Under the pieces are notes generated by a model that worked only from the letters and a program-made list of their open reading frames with translations, was not told where the DNA came from and did not search any database. A DNA stretch of 64,000 nt from Panacibacter microcysteis (GTDB taxonomy: Bacteria > Bacteroidota > Bacteroidia > Chitinophagales > Chitinophagaceae), in assembly GCF_015831355.1 (NCBI RefSeq), contig NZ_JADWYR010000002.1:496001-560000 (forward strand), read 5' to 3'. Every line of letters begins with the position of its first letter. The stretch's first letter is position 1. Below are positions 1 through 8,494 of the stretch, piece by piece. Made by a program: the position numbers and the translations under genes.

Positions 1-136
1 TTGCGCCTGCGGCCTGCATGAGATCTCCACCCCAGCAATGAATGGTTGCGCCTGCATCGAGTTTCTTTAATTCTTTTATGAGATTACTGCCATGTAGATC
101 GCCACTTGCTTCGCCTGCTATGATGTAATATTTCAT
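1..136 (-). CDS. lpxB: Lipid-A-disaccharide synthase, 5' fragment (cut by window edge)
   Basis: Reading the minus strand from the ATG at 134-136 gives 45 residues that run off the window edge without a stop. They begin MKYYIIAGEASGDLHG, the N-terminal nucleotide-sugar fold of LpxB (glycosyltransferase family 19). LpxB joins UDP-2,3-diacylglucosamine and lipid X into the lipid A disaccharide at the inner membrane. GEASGD is the conserved signature of this N-terminus, followed by a HCWGGDLM segment, again as in LpxB. Only about one tenth of the usual ~370 residues is visible, so integrity cannot be judged. The gene upstream on the same strand is the DinB-like protein ending at 293; the gap holds a dispersed repeat. 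Confidence 0.9.
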   Translation of the reverse strand, partial: MKYYIIAGEASGDLHGSNLIKELKKLDAGATIHCWGGDLMQAAGA

Positions 137-234
137 TGATGCCTGTGTAGGTAAAAGAGGCCACAAAATACAACTAGTTTGTGGAATGCATGCGCTGGTA
201 CACCCGGAGCCCGGAGCTGCATAAAGAACCGAAC

Positions 235-254
235 GTACAAGTGAGTGACACAAC
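235..254 (+). repeat. Dispersed intergenic repeat copy 1, subtype A
   Basis: Perfect 20-bp core GTACAAGTGAGTGACACAAC followed by AGGCGATG. The CAAC end faces the stop of the DinB gene 39 bp away. Strand is given as the strand carrying GTACAAG...CAAC. Confidence 0.9.
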
Positions 255-292
255 AGGCGATGATAGCAGTTCAACTGCCCGTTACCAAAAAA

Positions 293-802
293 TTATACAT
301 AACGCGCTGCGAGGATGGCTTTGTGGTGCAGCAGATGACCATAGGTAATAAAACACAGCGCATTTACAGTAATATTTTTGTTGCCTGATGTGCCTGCTTC
401 TGCAAGTTGTGCTTCTGTAAAGCTTTCGAACAACAGGTCTGTTGCCTTGCGCACGGCAACAAACTCATTTTTTAATGATTGCATACTGCGGTTATCGTGC
501 CCGTCATGATCAGCATAACTGTTTTCATCGAAACCCGGCAATGGCGTTTTGTCTTTTCGCGCTATACACACGGCGCGGTAAGCAAAAATTCTTTCGGCAT
601 CAATTACATGTTGCAATACCTGCTTAATCGTCCACTTATTATCTGCATAGGCAAAGTCTGCTTTTTCGTCGGGGAGTGACAGGTAAAAATCATTTAGCTC
701 CTGCGCATGCCGTTGCATAATTGCTGCAACAGAATCGCCCTGTGTATGATTGATGTACCCATGAAAAAATGTTGCTGCATCCTGCGGTGCCGGTCGTGCC
801 AT
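293..802 (-). CDS. DinB-family four-helix-bundle protein
   Basis: 169 residues, matching the DinB_2/YfiT-type fold: a soluble cytoplasmic four-helix bundle that binds a divalent metal through three histidines and usually acts as a thiol-dependent transferase. Likely ligands are His65 in LQHVIDAERIF and His156/His160 in GHLLHH (HxxxH), with the family-typical WTIKQVLQH lead-in. The start ATG lies 4 bp after the stop of the S8 peptidase gene, so the two are almost certainly co-transcribed. The thiol co-substrate and physiological substrate cannot be inferred. No signal peptide, so it stays in the cytoplasm while its operon partner is exported. Confidence 0.85.
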   Translation of the reverse strand: MARPAPQDAATFFHGYINHTQGDSVAAIMQRHAQELNDFYLSLPDEKADFAYADNKWTIKQVLQHVIDAERIFAYRAVCIARKDKTPLPGFDENSYADHDGHDNRSMQSLKNEFVAVRKATDLLFESFTEAQLAEAGTSGNKNITVNALCFITYGHLLHHKAILAARYV

Positions 803-806
803 TGTA

Positions 807-2510
807 CTAGTTTTTACCTTCTCTGGGATTTACAAAAACGGGTTGCTTTTCCTTTTTGGTCTGTTTTGTTTTGTTGTCTGCAGGCGGCGCAGCCTTTAGT
901 GTACCGGCAATTTCTACAGCCGTGTACGCATTTACAAAACCACCTGTTTGAGAGAGCTCATTAAGGGTGGTGGTACTGTCAGAACCCGGAACATTTACGG
1001 TAATTGTATTATTGGCTTGTGCAGATTTATCGATGGCATATTTTACCTGGCTGGCTGACAATTGCGGGTAATAAGACCTGATGATAGATGCAATACCTGT
1101 AACCACCGGTGCGGCCATACTGGTGCCATTTAAAAACCCATATGTATTACCGCCGGGTAACGTTGAATAGATCTTTACACCCGGAGCAAACACATCTACT
1201 GTTTCTTTGCCATAGTTGCTAAAGTCGGCAACCAGCTTTCCCGCTGCCACATGTGCATCTCCGCTGGCGCCCACCGTTATAAAGTTGGTGGCTTTGGTGT
1301 TAAACGTAATCAGGTTTGGGTTGGGAAAATTATCTGTTTTATCTACGTTGTGCGATTCGTTGCCTGCCGCATGTACGATCAGCACATCTTTGGCCTGGGC
1401 ATATTTAATGGCTTCATCAACCCATTTCTTTTCCGGAGAAAAACTTTTGCCAAAACTCATGTTGATCACTTTTGCACCATTATCAACCGCGTAAACAATG
1501 GCGAGGGCTACGTCCTTATCATATTCATCACCGTCTGGCACAGCGCGTATCATCATGATCTTTACATTATCGGCCACACCATCCATACCAATGTTATTGT
1601 TGCGCTGAGCGGCAATTATGCCGGATACATGGGTGCCATGCATGGCATCAGGGCCCATGATATCGTTATTGCCGTAATACTTATCGCTTATCTCATAGTA
1701 ATTGTCTTTCACGGTTTGAGCACGGTAATCAGGTGGTGCCACTTCTTTGGCATCGATGGAAGATTTTTTACCGCTTACATATTCGTCCAGGTCATGTATC
1801 AGATCCTGGTTTGTCTGATCTTCTTCTACGTTCAGCATTTTAAGGCAGGTAATAAAGCCCATCTTAGCCTGTTTGCCTTTGGGTGTAGGCGGTTCAAACT
1901 TTTCCAGTTCATCCCGGGTGTAAGCTTCCTTACCCATTTCTACACGTAAAACAGCGTCGTTTTTTTTCAGCGATTTTGCCAGCACCCCCAGCATCATTAC
2001 CTGCATTTTTTCATCCGGGTCTACATTCATCTGCTGAGCGGCCTTCTGCCATTCGCGGTATTGCCACTTTTCGTCTGTGGTAAGTTGCGTGGTATCTATC
2101 TGCCTGCCATCAAACTTTTCTTTAAAACGGTAGTACACACGCGTTCTTTCATCCACATCTTTTTTCAGGTTGCTGCCGTCTTTGTTTCCCAGGAAGTTCC
2201 AGCCATGTACATCATCAACGTAACCATTACCGTCATCATCTTTGCCATTGCCCGGTATTTCTCCCGTGTTTGTCCACAATATACCTTTCAGGTCTTCGTG
2301 TGTGGTGTCAATTCCTGAATCTATTACCGCAACAATAACCGGTGTTGCTTTTTTGCTCTTCAGCAAATCATATGTTTTGTTGAGGCTGATACCATTAAAT
2401 GTATCGGTTTGTGGGTCAAGCAAGTGCCAGCCTTTTACATTGGCCTGGCCACTGGTAATTTGCGATGCCAACAGAAGAGTGCATCCTAAAAAGAGTTTCA
2501 GTCGCTGCAT
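807..2510 (-). CDS. Secreted subtilisin-like (S8) serine peptidase with long insertion
   Basis: 567 residues with a signal peptide (about 1-23, ending SGQA). The catalytic triad is visible: Asp64 in AVIDSGID, His291 in MHGTHVSG and Ser464 in NGTSMAAP; oxyanion Asn384 sits in AAGNE. It should act as an exported endopeptidase. The distance from Asp64 to His291 is about 227 residues, whereas in subtilisins it is roughly 30; residues ~115-265 are a Lys/Glu-rich, probably helical insertion. A DxDxDG-type loop (KDDDGNGYVDD, ~90-100) may bind calcium. There is no recognisable prodomain or type IX sorting domain at the C-terminus, which ends in a Lys-rich tail. It is the first gene of a two-gene unit with the DinB protein. 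Confidence 0.92.
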   Translation of the reverse strand: MQRLKLFLGCTLLLASQITSGQANVKGWHLLDPQTDTFNGISLNKTYDLLKSKKATPVIVAVIDSGIDTTHEDLKGILWTNTGEIPGNGKDDDGNGYVDDVHGWNFLGNKDGSNLKKDVDERTRVYYRFKEKFDGRQIDTTQLTTDEKWQYREWQKAAQQMNVDPDEKMQVMMLGVLAKSLKKNDAVLRVEMGKEAYTRDELEKFEPPTPKGKQAKMGFITCLKMLNVEEDQTNQDLIHDLDEYVSGKKSSIDAKEVAPPDYRAQTVKDNYYEISDKYYGNNDIMGPDAMHGTHVSGIIAAQRNNNIGMDGVADNVKIMMIRAVPDGDEYDKDVALAIVYAVDNGAKVINMSFGKSFSPEKKWVDEAIKYAQAKDVLIVHAAGNESHNVDKTDNFPNPNLITFNTKATNFITVGASGDAHVAAGKLVADFSNYGKETVDVFAPGVKIYSTLPGGNTYGFLNGTSMAAPVVTGIASIIRSYYPQLSASQVKYAIDKSAQANNTITVNVPGSDSTTTLNELSQTGGFVNAYTAVEIAGTLKAAPPADNKTKQTKKEKQPVFVNPREGKN

Positions 2511-2617
2511 AATCGTTTTTTCTTATGTGCAAACAATTCCGTTTTGTACGGCTGTCTGATGTGTTGAGTTCTGAAATTTAACTGTTGTTCCGGCTGTTGT
2601 TTTTTATGGCATCGTCC

Positions 2618-2637
2618 CTTGTGTCACTCACTTGTAC
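2618..2637 (-). repeat. Dispersed intergenic repeat copy 2, subtype A
   Basis: Core read on the plus strand is CTTGTGTCACTCACTTGTAC, preceded by TTTTTTATGGCATCGTCC. It lies in the 452-bp gap 2511-2962 upstream of the S8 gene. I see no gene or clear promoter box in the rest of this gap. Confidence 0.9.
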
Positions 2638-2962
2638 GTCATCTCTTCATGCATCAGCGGTACTGCATATGCGTTCAGCGGCATGTACACAACAAACAAT
2701 CCAATTCGTTTTTAAACAAATGCAGTATGGTTGAACCTGCCATGTTGTTTATCTACAGCGCAAAGAGCAAACCGCGCTAAGCGGCTCCGGTACATTCAAA
2801 CATTTTTTCTGTGCAGCAAAGCTTTGCAAAAACTAATCCAATCAATCGTCCTGTAAATGGTTCTTAATACAAAATTGCGGTAAGTTGTCAGTTTCACTAA
2901 CAAGCATACCGCAATTATCTGCAATTTTAAGGAATTGTTACCGAAAAAGAACAGCACCGCTG

Positions 2963-4486
2963 CTATATATGGAATTTAATACCTTGCGCCAACGGCAGTT
3001 GAGTACCCCAGTTCATGGTATTTGTCTGGCGGCGCATGTATGCTTTCCATGCATCAGAACCGCTTTCCCTGCCACCGCCTGTTTCTTTTTCTCCACCAAA
3101 TGCACCACCGATCTCTGCACCGCTTGTTCCAATGTTTACGTTGGCAATACCACAGTCGCTGCCTGCATGAGACAGGAATAATTCAGACTCACGTATGTTC
3201 AAAGTCATGATTGCAGATGATAAACCCTGTGGTACACCGTTCTGCAGTTCAATGGCTTCTTCTATTGTTTTGTATTTGATCAGGTAAAGAATCGGCGCAA
3301 ATGTTTCATGCTGTACAATAGCAAGATCGTTGGTTACTTCTGCTATACATGGTTTTACATAGCAGCCACTTTCGTAACCAGCACCTTCCAGTACACCACC
3401 TTCCACAATAAAAGTGGCGCCCTGCTGTTTACCCTGTTCAATAGCACCCAGGTAAAGTTTTACAGCGTCTTTATCAATCAGCGGGCCCACATGATTCTTT
3501 GTATCGAGCGGATCGCCTATACTAAGCTGCTGGTATGCGTTTGCAAGTTTCTCTTTAAACGTGTCGTACACAGATTCGTGAATGATCAGCCTGCGGGTAG
3601 AGGTACAACGCTGTCCGGCGGTACCTACCGCGCCAAACAATGCACCAATAATAGACATATCGAGATCTGCATGCTGAGAAATGATGATGGCATTATTGCC
3701 GCCCAGCTCCAGTATGGAGCGGCCAAGCCTTGCAGCTACTGCAGCTGAAACAGCTTTGCCCATACGGGTAGAGCCGGTTGCAGAAACCAACGGAATATTT
3801 GTATCGTTAGAAAGCCATTCACCTACTTCCCGGCCGCCCTGTACAAGACAGCTTACGCCTTCCGGTACATTGTTTTTGGCAAACACTTCTGCAATTATTT
3901 TCTGGCACGCAATACCGCACAACGGCGTTTTTTCGCTTGGCTTCCAGATGCACACATCGCCGCAGATCCATGACAGGGCTGTATTCCAGCTCCATACAGC
4001 CACAGGGAAGTTGAAGGCAGAAATAATACCAACAATACCCAGCGGGTGCCATTGTTCGTACATCCTGTGCAAAGGTCTTTCGCTGTGCATGGTTAAGCCA
4101 TATAACTGGCGCGATAAGCCAACGGCAAAATCGCAGATGTCGATCATTTCCTGTACTTCGCCTAAACCTTCCTGCAGGCTTTTACCCATTTCATAACTCA
4201 CCAGTTTGCCCAGTGCTTCTTTTTTCTCACGCAGGGCCTCGCCAAACTGCCGCACTACTTCTCCACGCCTTGGTGCCGGCACCATGCGCCATTCTTTAAA
4301 AGCGGCTGTTGCTTTGGCAACTACTTTGTCGTATGTTTCTTTGTCTGTTGCTGTAACGCTGCCAATCAGCCTGCCGTCAACAGGGGAGAACGATTGTATT
4401 TTTTCTCCTGTTGACGGAAGCCATTCCGCACCCGTTGATACTCCTGCGTTCTCCTGTTCTAAGCCCAGTTGTTGTAAAAAATCCAT
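2963..4486 (-). CDS. Aldehyde dehydrogenase family 7 (2-aminoadipate-6-semialdehyde dehydrogenase)
   Basis: 507 residues, full length for ALDH7 (antiquitin). The family oxidises 2-aminoadipate-6-semialdehyde (in equilibrium with piperideine-6-carboxylate) to 2-aminoadipate with NAD+. Catalytic Cys294 lies in GTAGQRCTSTRR, general base Glu260 in LELGGNNA, Asn159 in SAFNFP and the cofactor lysine Lys182 in WKPSEK. LGGNNA and GQRCTSTRR are diagnostic of ALDH7 as against other ALDH groups. It is 45 bp downstream of the DUF1338 gene on the same strand, which acts on the oxo-acid derived from this product. With the kinase/phospho-lyase fusion further upstream, this places it in hydroxylysine or lysine catabolism. 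No signal peptide. Confidence 0.93.
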   Translation of the reverse strand: MDFLQQLGLEQENAGVSTGAEWLPSTGEKIQSFSPVDGRLIGSVTATDKETYDKVVAKATAAFKEWRMVPAPRRGEVVRQFGEALREKKEALGKLVSYEMGKSLQEGLGEVQEMIDICDFAVGLSRQLYGLTMHSERPLHRMYEQWHPLGIVGIISAFNFPVAVWSWNTALSWICGDVCIWKPSEKTPLCGIACQKIIAEVFAKNNVPEGVSCLVQGGREVGEWLSNDTNIPLVSATGSTRMGKAVSAAVAARLGRSILELGGNNAIIISQHADLDMSIIGALFGAVGTAGQRCTSTRRLIIHESVYDTFKEKLANAYQQLSIGDPLDTKNHVGPLIDKDAVKLYLGAIEQGKQQGATFIVEGGVLEGAGYESGCYVKPCIAEVTNDLAIVQHETFAPILYLIKYKTIEEAIELQNGVPQGLSSAIMTLNIRESELFLSHAGSDCGIANVNIGTSGAEIGGAFGGEKETGGGRESGSDAWKAYMRRQTNTMNWGTQLPLAQGIKFHI

Positions 4487-4502
4487 ATAAAATAATTTAA
4501 AA

Positions 4503-4520
4503 CCCCTTCTGTAAAAGGAG
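4503..4520 (-). terminator. Weak hairpin plus T-rich tail between DUF1338 and ALDH7 genes
   Basis: On the minus strand CTCCTT/AAGGGG (one G-U pair) closes a six-base loop and is followed by TTTTAAATTATTTT. It could attenuate read-through within the pair. The stem is short. Confidence 0.3.
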
Positions 4521-4531
4521 TAGTTTGAATG

Positions 4532-5431
4532 TTATCGTTTTGCTGTTTGTGATGCATAGGTGCTTTCGAAAATTTTATCAGCATTGCCTGCTTCAAAACC
4601 TTCGCGCCTGTGTTCCCTTTTTATTTCATTTGCAGGTAATGTGCGGTATTGTTGCAATACCTTTCTTTCTGCAAATTCAACGTAAGAGCCGGAGATCATG
4701 TGTTTTACATTGCCTGCAAAAGCAGCGTTGATCATTTCTGCAACCGTTGAGCTTTGCAGCAGGTTGCCATCGGGGCTCGTTTTTATCTTACCGCCGGAAT
4801 CGTTTAATTTAAAACCGTTGCGTTCCAGGAATGTATTGAATGATGCAATGGTATTGTACCCGTCTTTCAGGTTGTGTACGCTTACCGTAAAGTGATTAAG
4901 ATAATAGCGGTTATAAATAACCCATGCTGCGTATTCACTTTCTTTACCGAGTGCTAAGAAGTCTTCCAGTGTTGGCAGGCGCCATAAACCACTGTGTAAA
5001 AAGCTGTCCACTGCAGCCGCATCATCCAGGTCAATTGCATCCACAGGGTCTGCTGTTACTTCATTGGTATAGCTGCGAATGATCTGCTGTGTCTCATCAG
5101 TAAGTTCTTTAATAATAAGTTCACTGATAAAAATACGTGGGTACTGCGGTGATGGTGGTGCATACCAGTACGCATTCAGTTTTTTTGCAGGAAAAAAATA
5201 ATGGTCCTTCCTGGTATAGCCATAGTGCAGGAAAATCTTTTCCAGCGATTGTATACCAAGATGTGGTACACCCATTGTTCTGAACGCAATATGGTCGTTT
5301 TCAATCTCATCTCCCGATGCAATTACGCCTTCGTGTATCATGGCATTGATAACAGCCTGCACATCAGGCACACGCTCTTTGTAGCGGGTCATAAGACCGG
5401 CAAGTACTTTATCTAAAACCTGGTTTGACAT
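4532..5431 (-). CDS. DUF1338 / HglS-type 2-oxoadipate dioxygenase-decarboxylase
   Basis: 299 residues of the DUF1338 family. The characterised member HglS is an Fe(II) enzyme of the vicinal-oxygen-chelate superfamily that turns 2-oxoadipate into D-2-hydroxyglutarate in bacterial lysine degradation. Candidate metal ligands by position and context are His47 (NDHIAFRTMG), His180 (YYLNHFTVSVH) and Glu252 (GSYVEFAER), the same His/His/Glu arrangement. Its product would feed the TCA cycle after oxidation to 2-oxoglutarate. The gene directly precedes the ALDH7 gene; only an aminotransferase for 2-aminoadipate is missing between the two steps. Substrate assignment is from family plus context. The protein is shorter than HglS (about 460 residues), so it belongs to a compact branch. 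Confidence 0.82.
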   Translation of the reverse strand: MSNQVLDKVLAGLMTRYKERVPDVQAVINAMIHEGVIASGDEIENDHIAFRTMGVPHLGIQSLEKIFLHYGYTRKDHYFFPAKKLNAYWYAPPSPQYPRIFISELIIKELTDETQQIIRSYTNEVTADPVDAIDLDDAAAVDSFLHSGLWRLPTLEDFLALGKESEYAAWVIYNRYYLNHFTVSVHNLKDGYNTIASFNTFLERNGFKLNDSGGKIKTSPDGNLLQSSTVAEMINAAFAGNVKHMISGSYVEFAERKVLQQYRTLPANEIKREHRREGFEAGNADKIFESTYASQTAKR

Positions 5432-5492
5432 ATAAAAAAGTTTATAAAGAAAATTCTGTATGGGCCTGTCTGTTGTGCAAATGGCATCGCCT

Positions 5493-5512
5493 GTTGCGTC
5501 GCACTCCTGTAC
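5493..5512 (-). repeat. Dispersed intergenic repeat copy 3, subtype B
   Basis: Core GTTGCGTCGCACTCCTGTAC preceded by ATGGCATCGCCT. It lies 62 bp from the DUF1338 start and forms an inverted pair with the copy at 5766. The 392-bp gap 5432-5823 otherwise shows no gene. Confidence 0.85.
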
Positions 5513-5765
5513 TGTATATCTGTATGCAGCAGGTTACTTTCGCACGGTTGTAAAACGATCAGAAATTCATGGCACATGAGAGCAGGTGCTTCGTAAAAAA
5601 GCCATGTATGAAAGCTGTATATTGAGCAGGATGTTCATTTGAGGTTGCAAAATTATTACATTTTACTGTAATAAACTAACAGTTATAAGCTGGTTGCCTG
5701 TGAACGGTTATTTTATAAATGCGTTGCCAAAAACCGGGAACTGCAGATACCACCGGCACAACAGA

Positions 5766-5785
5766 TAAACGTAATGCGACGCAAC
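5766..5785 (+). repeat. Dispersed intergenic repeat copy 4, subtype B (left end decayed)
   Basis: The right half ATGCGACGCAAC is intact and is followed by GATGCTGCCATGAAAAACC, but the GTACAAG half is degraded. The CAAC end faces the stop of the kinase/phospho-lyase gene 39 bp away. Confidence 0.7.
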
Positions 5786-5823
5786 GATGCTGCCATGAAA
5801 AACCGCTGCTGGTTCCATCATTC

Positions 5824-8121
5824 TTATAACAGCGAAAAAGCCTCACCGAGGTATTGCAGCAGTTCATCGGCATTATTGTTATTAAAAGGCATGGGCGGTT
5901 TTATTTTTAACACATTGTGCAGTGGTCCATCTGTACTTAACAGATAGCCTTTCGATTTTACATATTCCACTACTTTGTCAATTTCCGGAATGGCGGGCTC
6001 CAGCGTGGTGCGGTCTTTTACCAGCTCGGCCCCAATAAAAAGACCGTGGCCCCGCACATCGCCGATGATGGTGTATTGCTGCATCAGTTGCCGCAGCCCG
6101 TTCATGAGGTATTCGCCGGTATCTTTTGCGTGTTGCTGCATTTGCTCGCTTTCAATAACATCCAGCACTGCAATACCTGCAGCCATTGAAACCGGGTTGC
6201 CGCCAAACGTGTTGAAATATTCGAGGCCATTGTTGAAAGCGTCTGCTATTTCGTTGGTTACCACTACTGCGGCCAGCGGGTGACCGTTACCAATGGGTTT
6301 GCCCATTACCACAATATCGGGTATTACATCCTGCAGTTCAAAGCCCCAGAAATGATCACCAATACGGCCAAAGCCAACCTGCACCTCGTCTGCAATGCAG
6401 ACGCCGCCGGCATTGCGTATGTGCTTATACACTTCAGGTAAGTAGTTTGCCGGCAGGGGAATTTGTCCGCCCACGCCCAGCAGTGTTTCGCAGATAAATG
6501 CGGCCGGTGCCTTGTTAGCCTGCTTTAATTCGCCGGTGATGCGCTGCACATCGGCTGCGTATTTTTTACCTGCGTCAGCATCCGCATATTTGTATGGGCC
6601 ACGGTAAGTGTCGGGGTTTTGGGCTTTGTGTATCCAGGGCATTTTGCCAAAGCCACCTTTGCTGTCGAATTTATAAGGGCTCATTTCCATGGCCACTGTA
6701 GACGTGCCGTGGTAAGCATGGTCAAGCACAATGATATCTTTTTGCCCGGTGAAGTGGCGCGCCATGCGGATGGCAAGGTCGTTGGCTTCGCTACCGCTGT
6801 TGGTAAAATAGCAGACAGATAAGGATGGCGGTAATTTGGCTGTAAGCTTTTTGGCGTAATCGACTATATGATCATGCAGGTAGCGTGTATTGGTATTGAG
6901 CGTAGCTATTTGCTTTTGCATGCGTTTAACAACCACCGGGTGGCAATGGCCTGCATGAGATGGATTGTTTACACAATCTACATAAGTGTTGCCTTTATCG
7001 TCGTACAGGTACTGTAAAGCGCCACGCACAATTTTTAGCTTTTGACGATAGCTGATGCTGAGGTTGCGGCCCACATGTGCTGCTCTTTCTGCAAGCAGGC
7101 TGCTGTAGTCTTCGTTATTGATAAGCGGTTGAAAACCGCAGGCTTTTCTGAAGCTGTGCTGAGCTTTCAGCGGGTTGATACGAATGAGCTTATACAAAAG
7201 ATCCCATGCCGGTTTTTCTGAAATAAAATGGTGTTCATTGTTTGTTTGAATAGAAGCATTCCAGGCGCTTTGCGTAACGCTGATACAAAGCCTCGCGGCA
7301 ATGAGGTAATATAAGATATCAACTTCCTGTTCGGTAAGCGGGTAAGCCGTGTGGTAGCCTTGTACAACAAGCGATGCTGCATATAAAGGATCTGTATGGT
7401 TCATAACCGCATAGGTACAGGCTACCGCGAGGTTATTGATAAGCGCTGTATATACCATGTCGCTGAAATCTATTAAACCGGATACCTGGTTGTCATGCAC
7501 GAGAATATTGGTATCATTGGCATCGTGGTGTACGTATGCATGCCTGAGGGTGGAGATGAGCGGCAATACTTCTGTTTCGAACTGCAGCAGAAAGTAACCC
7601 GCCATGCGCCTGCGCTCATGATCTTTAATGCAGTGCAATTTTCGGTTGGCATCGGCTGCGTTGCTGATATCCCATACATAATACCGGTGCATTGCGGGAT
7701 GAGCAAAGTGCTGTAATGCTCTATCCATGTTGCCGAGAAAATTACCCAGATCTGTATAGCGTGCATCGGGATGATGAGGGATATTGCACCAGAATTCGCC
7801 TTCGAGATAGGTTAACAAACGCAGGTAATAATATTTATTGCCTGTATGGTAAATAGTAATGTACCCACCTTGTTTATTGGGTATATAGGTAAAAAGCTTT
7901 TCGGCAACACCGGTATCTGCCAGGTGTGCAACGATTTTTACCTGCGCATCAAAAAAGTCGTAGCTGTTTTCGTCGCCCGCAACTTTAAAAATGTATTTGA
8001 TACCACCTGTTGTGGTAAGCAGGAAATTGAATTCATATTCGCCGGTTAAGGCTTTGGCTTCGACATCAAGGCCGTAGTGCTCTTTTACAAGTTGCTGAAT
8101 GGTGGCAATGGCAAAATTCAT
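5824..8121 (-). CDS. Hydroxylysine-kinase-like domain fused to PLP phospho-lyase (PHYKPL/ETNPPL type)
   Basis: 765 residues in two parts. Residues ~1-330 are an APH/choline-kinase-like phosphotransferase with the Brenner motif VHHDANDTN (Asp200) and the metal-binding DFSD (Asp218). Residues ~345-765 are a class-III aminotransferase fold with NSGSEAN (441-447), ADEVQVGFGR (Asp578 on the PLP nitrogen) and MGKPIGNGHP holding the Schiff-base Lys608. MGKP.GNGHP is the signature of the AGXT2L group, which eliminates phosphate and ammonia from 5-phosphohydroxylysine or phosphoethanolamine instead of transaminating. In animals the hydroxylysine kinase and the lyase are separate proteins; here they are fused so one chain would make 2-aminoadipate-6-semialdehyde, the substrate of the ALDH7 downstream. 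An ethanolamine version is the alternative, but the neighbours favour hydroxylysine. Confidence 0.85.
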   Translation of the reverse strand: MNFAIATIQQLVKEHYGLDVEAKALTGEYEFNFLLTTTGGIKYIFKVAGDENSYDFFDAQVKIVAHLADTGVAEKLFTYIPNKQGGYITIYHTGNKYYYLRLLTYLEGEFWCNIPHHPDARYTDLGNFLGNMDRALQHFAHPAMHRYYVWDISNAADANRKLHCIKDHERRRMAGYFLLQFETEVLPLISTLRHAYVHHDANDTNILVHDNQVSGLIDFSDMVYTALINNLAVACTYAVMNHTDPLYAASLVVQGYHTAYPLTEQEVDILYYLIAARLCISVTQSAWNASIQTNNEHHFISEKPAWDLLYKLIRINPLKAQHSFRKACGFQPLINNEDYSSLLAERAAHVGRNLSISYRQKLKIVRGALQYLYDDKGNTYVDCVNNPSHAGHCHPVVVKRMQKQIATLNTNTRYLHDHIVDYAKKLTAKLPPSLSVCYFTNSGSEANDLAIRMARHFTGQKDIIVLDHAYHGTSTVAMEMSPYKFDSKGGFGKMPWIHKAQNPDTYRGPYKYADADAGKKYAADVQRITGELKQANKAPAAFICETLLGVGGQIPLPANYLPEVYKHIRNAGGVCIADEVQVGFGRIGDHFWGFELQDVIPDIVVMGKPIGNGHPLAAVVVTNEIADAFNNGLEYFNTFGGNPVSMAAGIAVLDVIESEQMQQHAKDTGEYLMNGLRQLMQQYTIIGDVRGHGLFIGAELVKDRTTLEPAIPEIDKVVEYVKSKGYLLSTDGPLHNVLKIKPPMPFNNNNADELLQYLGEAFSLL

Positions 8122-8307
8122 CAGGTAATGTTTCGGTTGGTAATGGTGCCGTGGTTTAAACGCGGCTTCTCAAAAATAAAGAATTGCACATGGCCCGGCG
8201 TGGAGATTTTGAGATTGCCTGCGCAGTAGGAAATTGCGGCAGTAATGACAGTTTAATGTGCGGCGGGCTGTTAGTATGACGTAGCCATGTTGATCAACGT
8301 TCCGAAC

Positions 8308-8327
8308 GCTGCAGTGAGTGACACAAC
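8308..8327 (+). repeat. Dispersed intergenic repeat copy 5, subtype A
   Basis: GTGAGTGACACAAC is intact and followed by AGGCGATGCCATG; the GTACAA end reads GCTGCA. It lies in the 373-bp divergent gap 8122-8494 that must also hold the dnaK promoter. No clear TAnnTTTG box was found there. Confidence 0.85.
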
Positions 8328-8494
8328 AGGCGATGCCATGGAAAACCAATGCCGGCGCCCAAAAAGAAACCACTTTAACCGCGGGCGGGTATGTGTTTGG
8401 GTCTGCCATTTTTTCACATATACCCCGCTGGCATAATGATTGACAAAGGAAACCAGTAAATCACTGAATACTAACCTAAAGTAAATTAAAGAAT

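Noticed and set aside
1251-1949. 232-residue open frame antisense to the S8 peptidase
   Set aside because: Shadow frame with no start context and no family features.
8440-8494. TTGACA-like box upstream of dnaK as a sigma-70 promoter
   Set aside because: No matching -10 box and E. coli-type promoters are not typical of this phylum.
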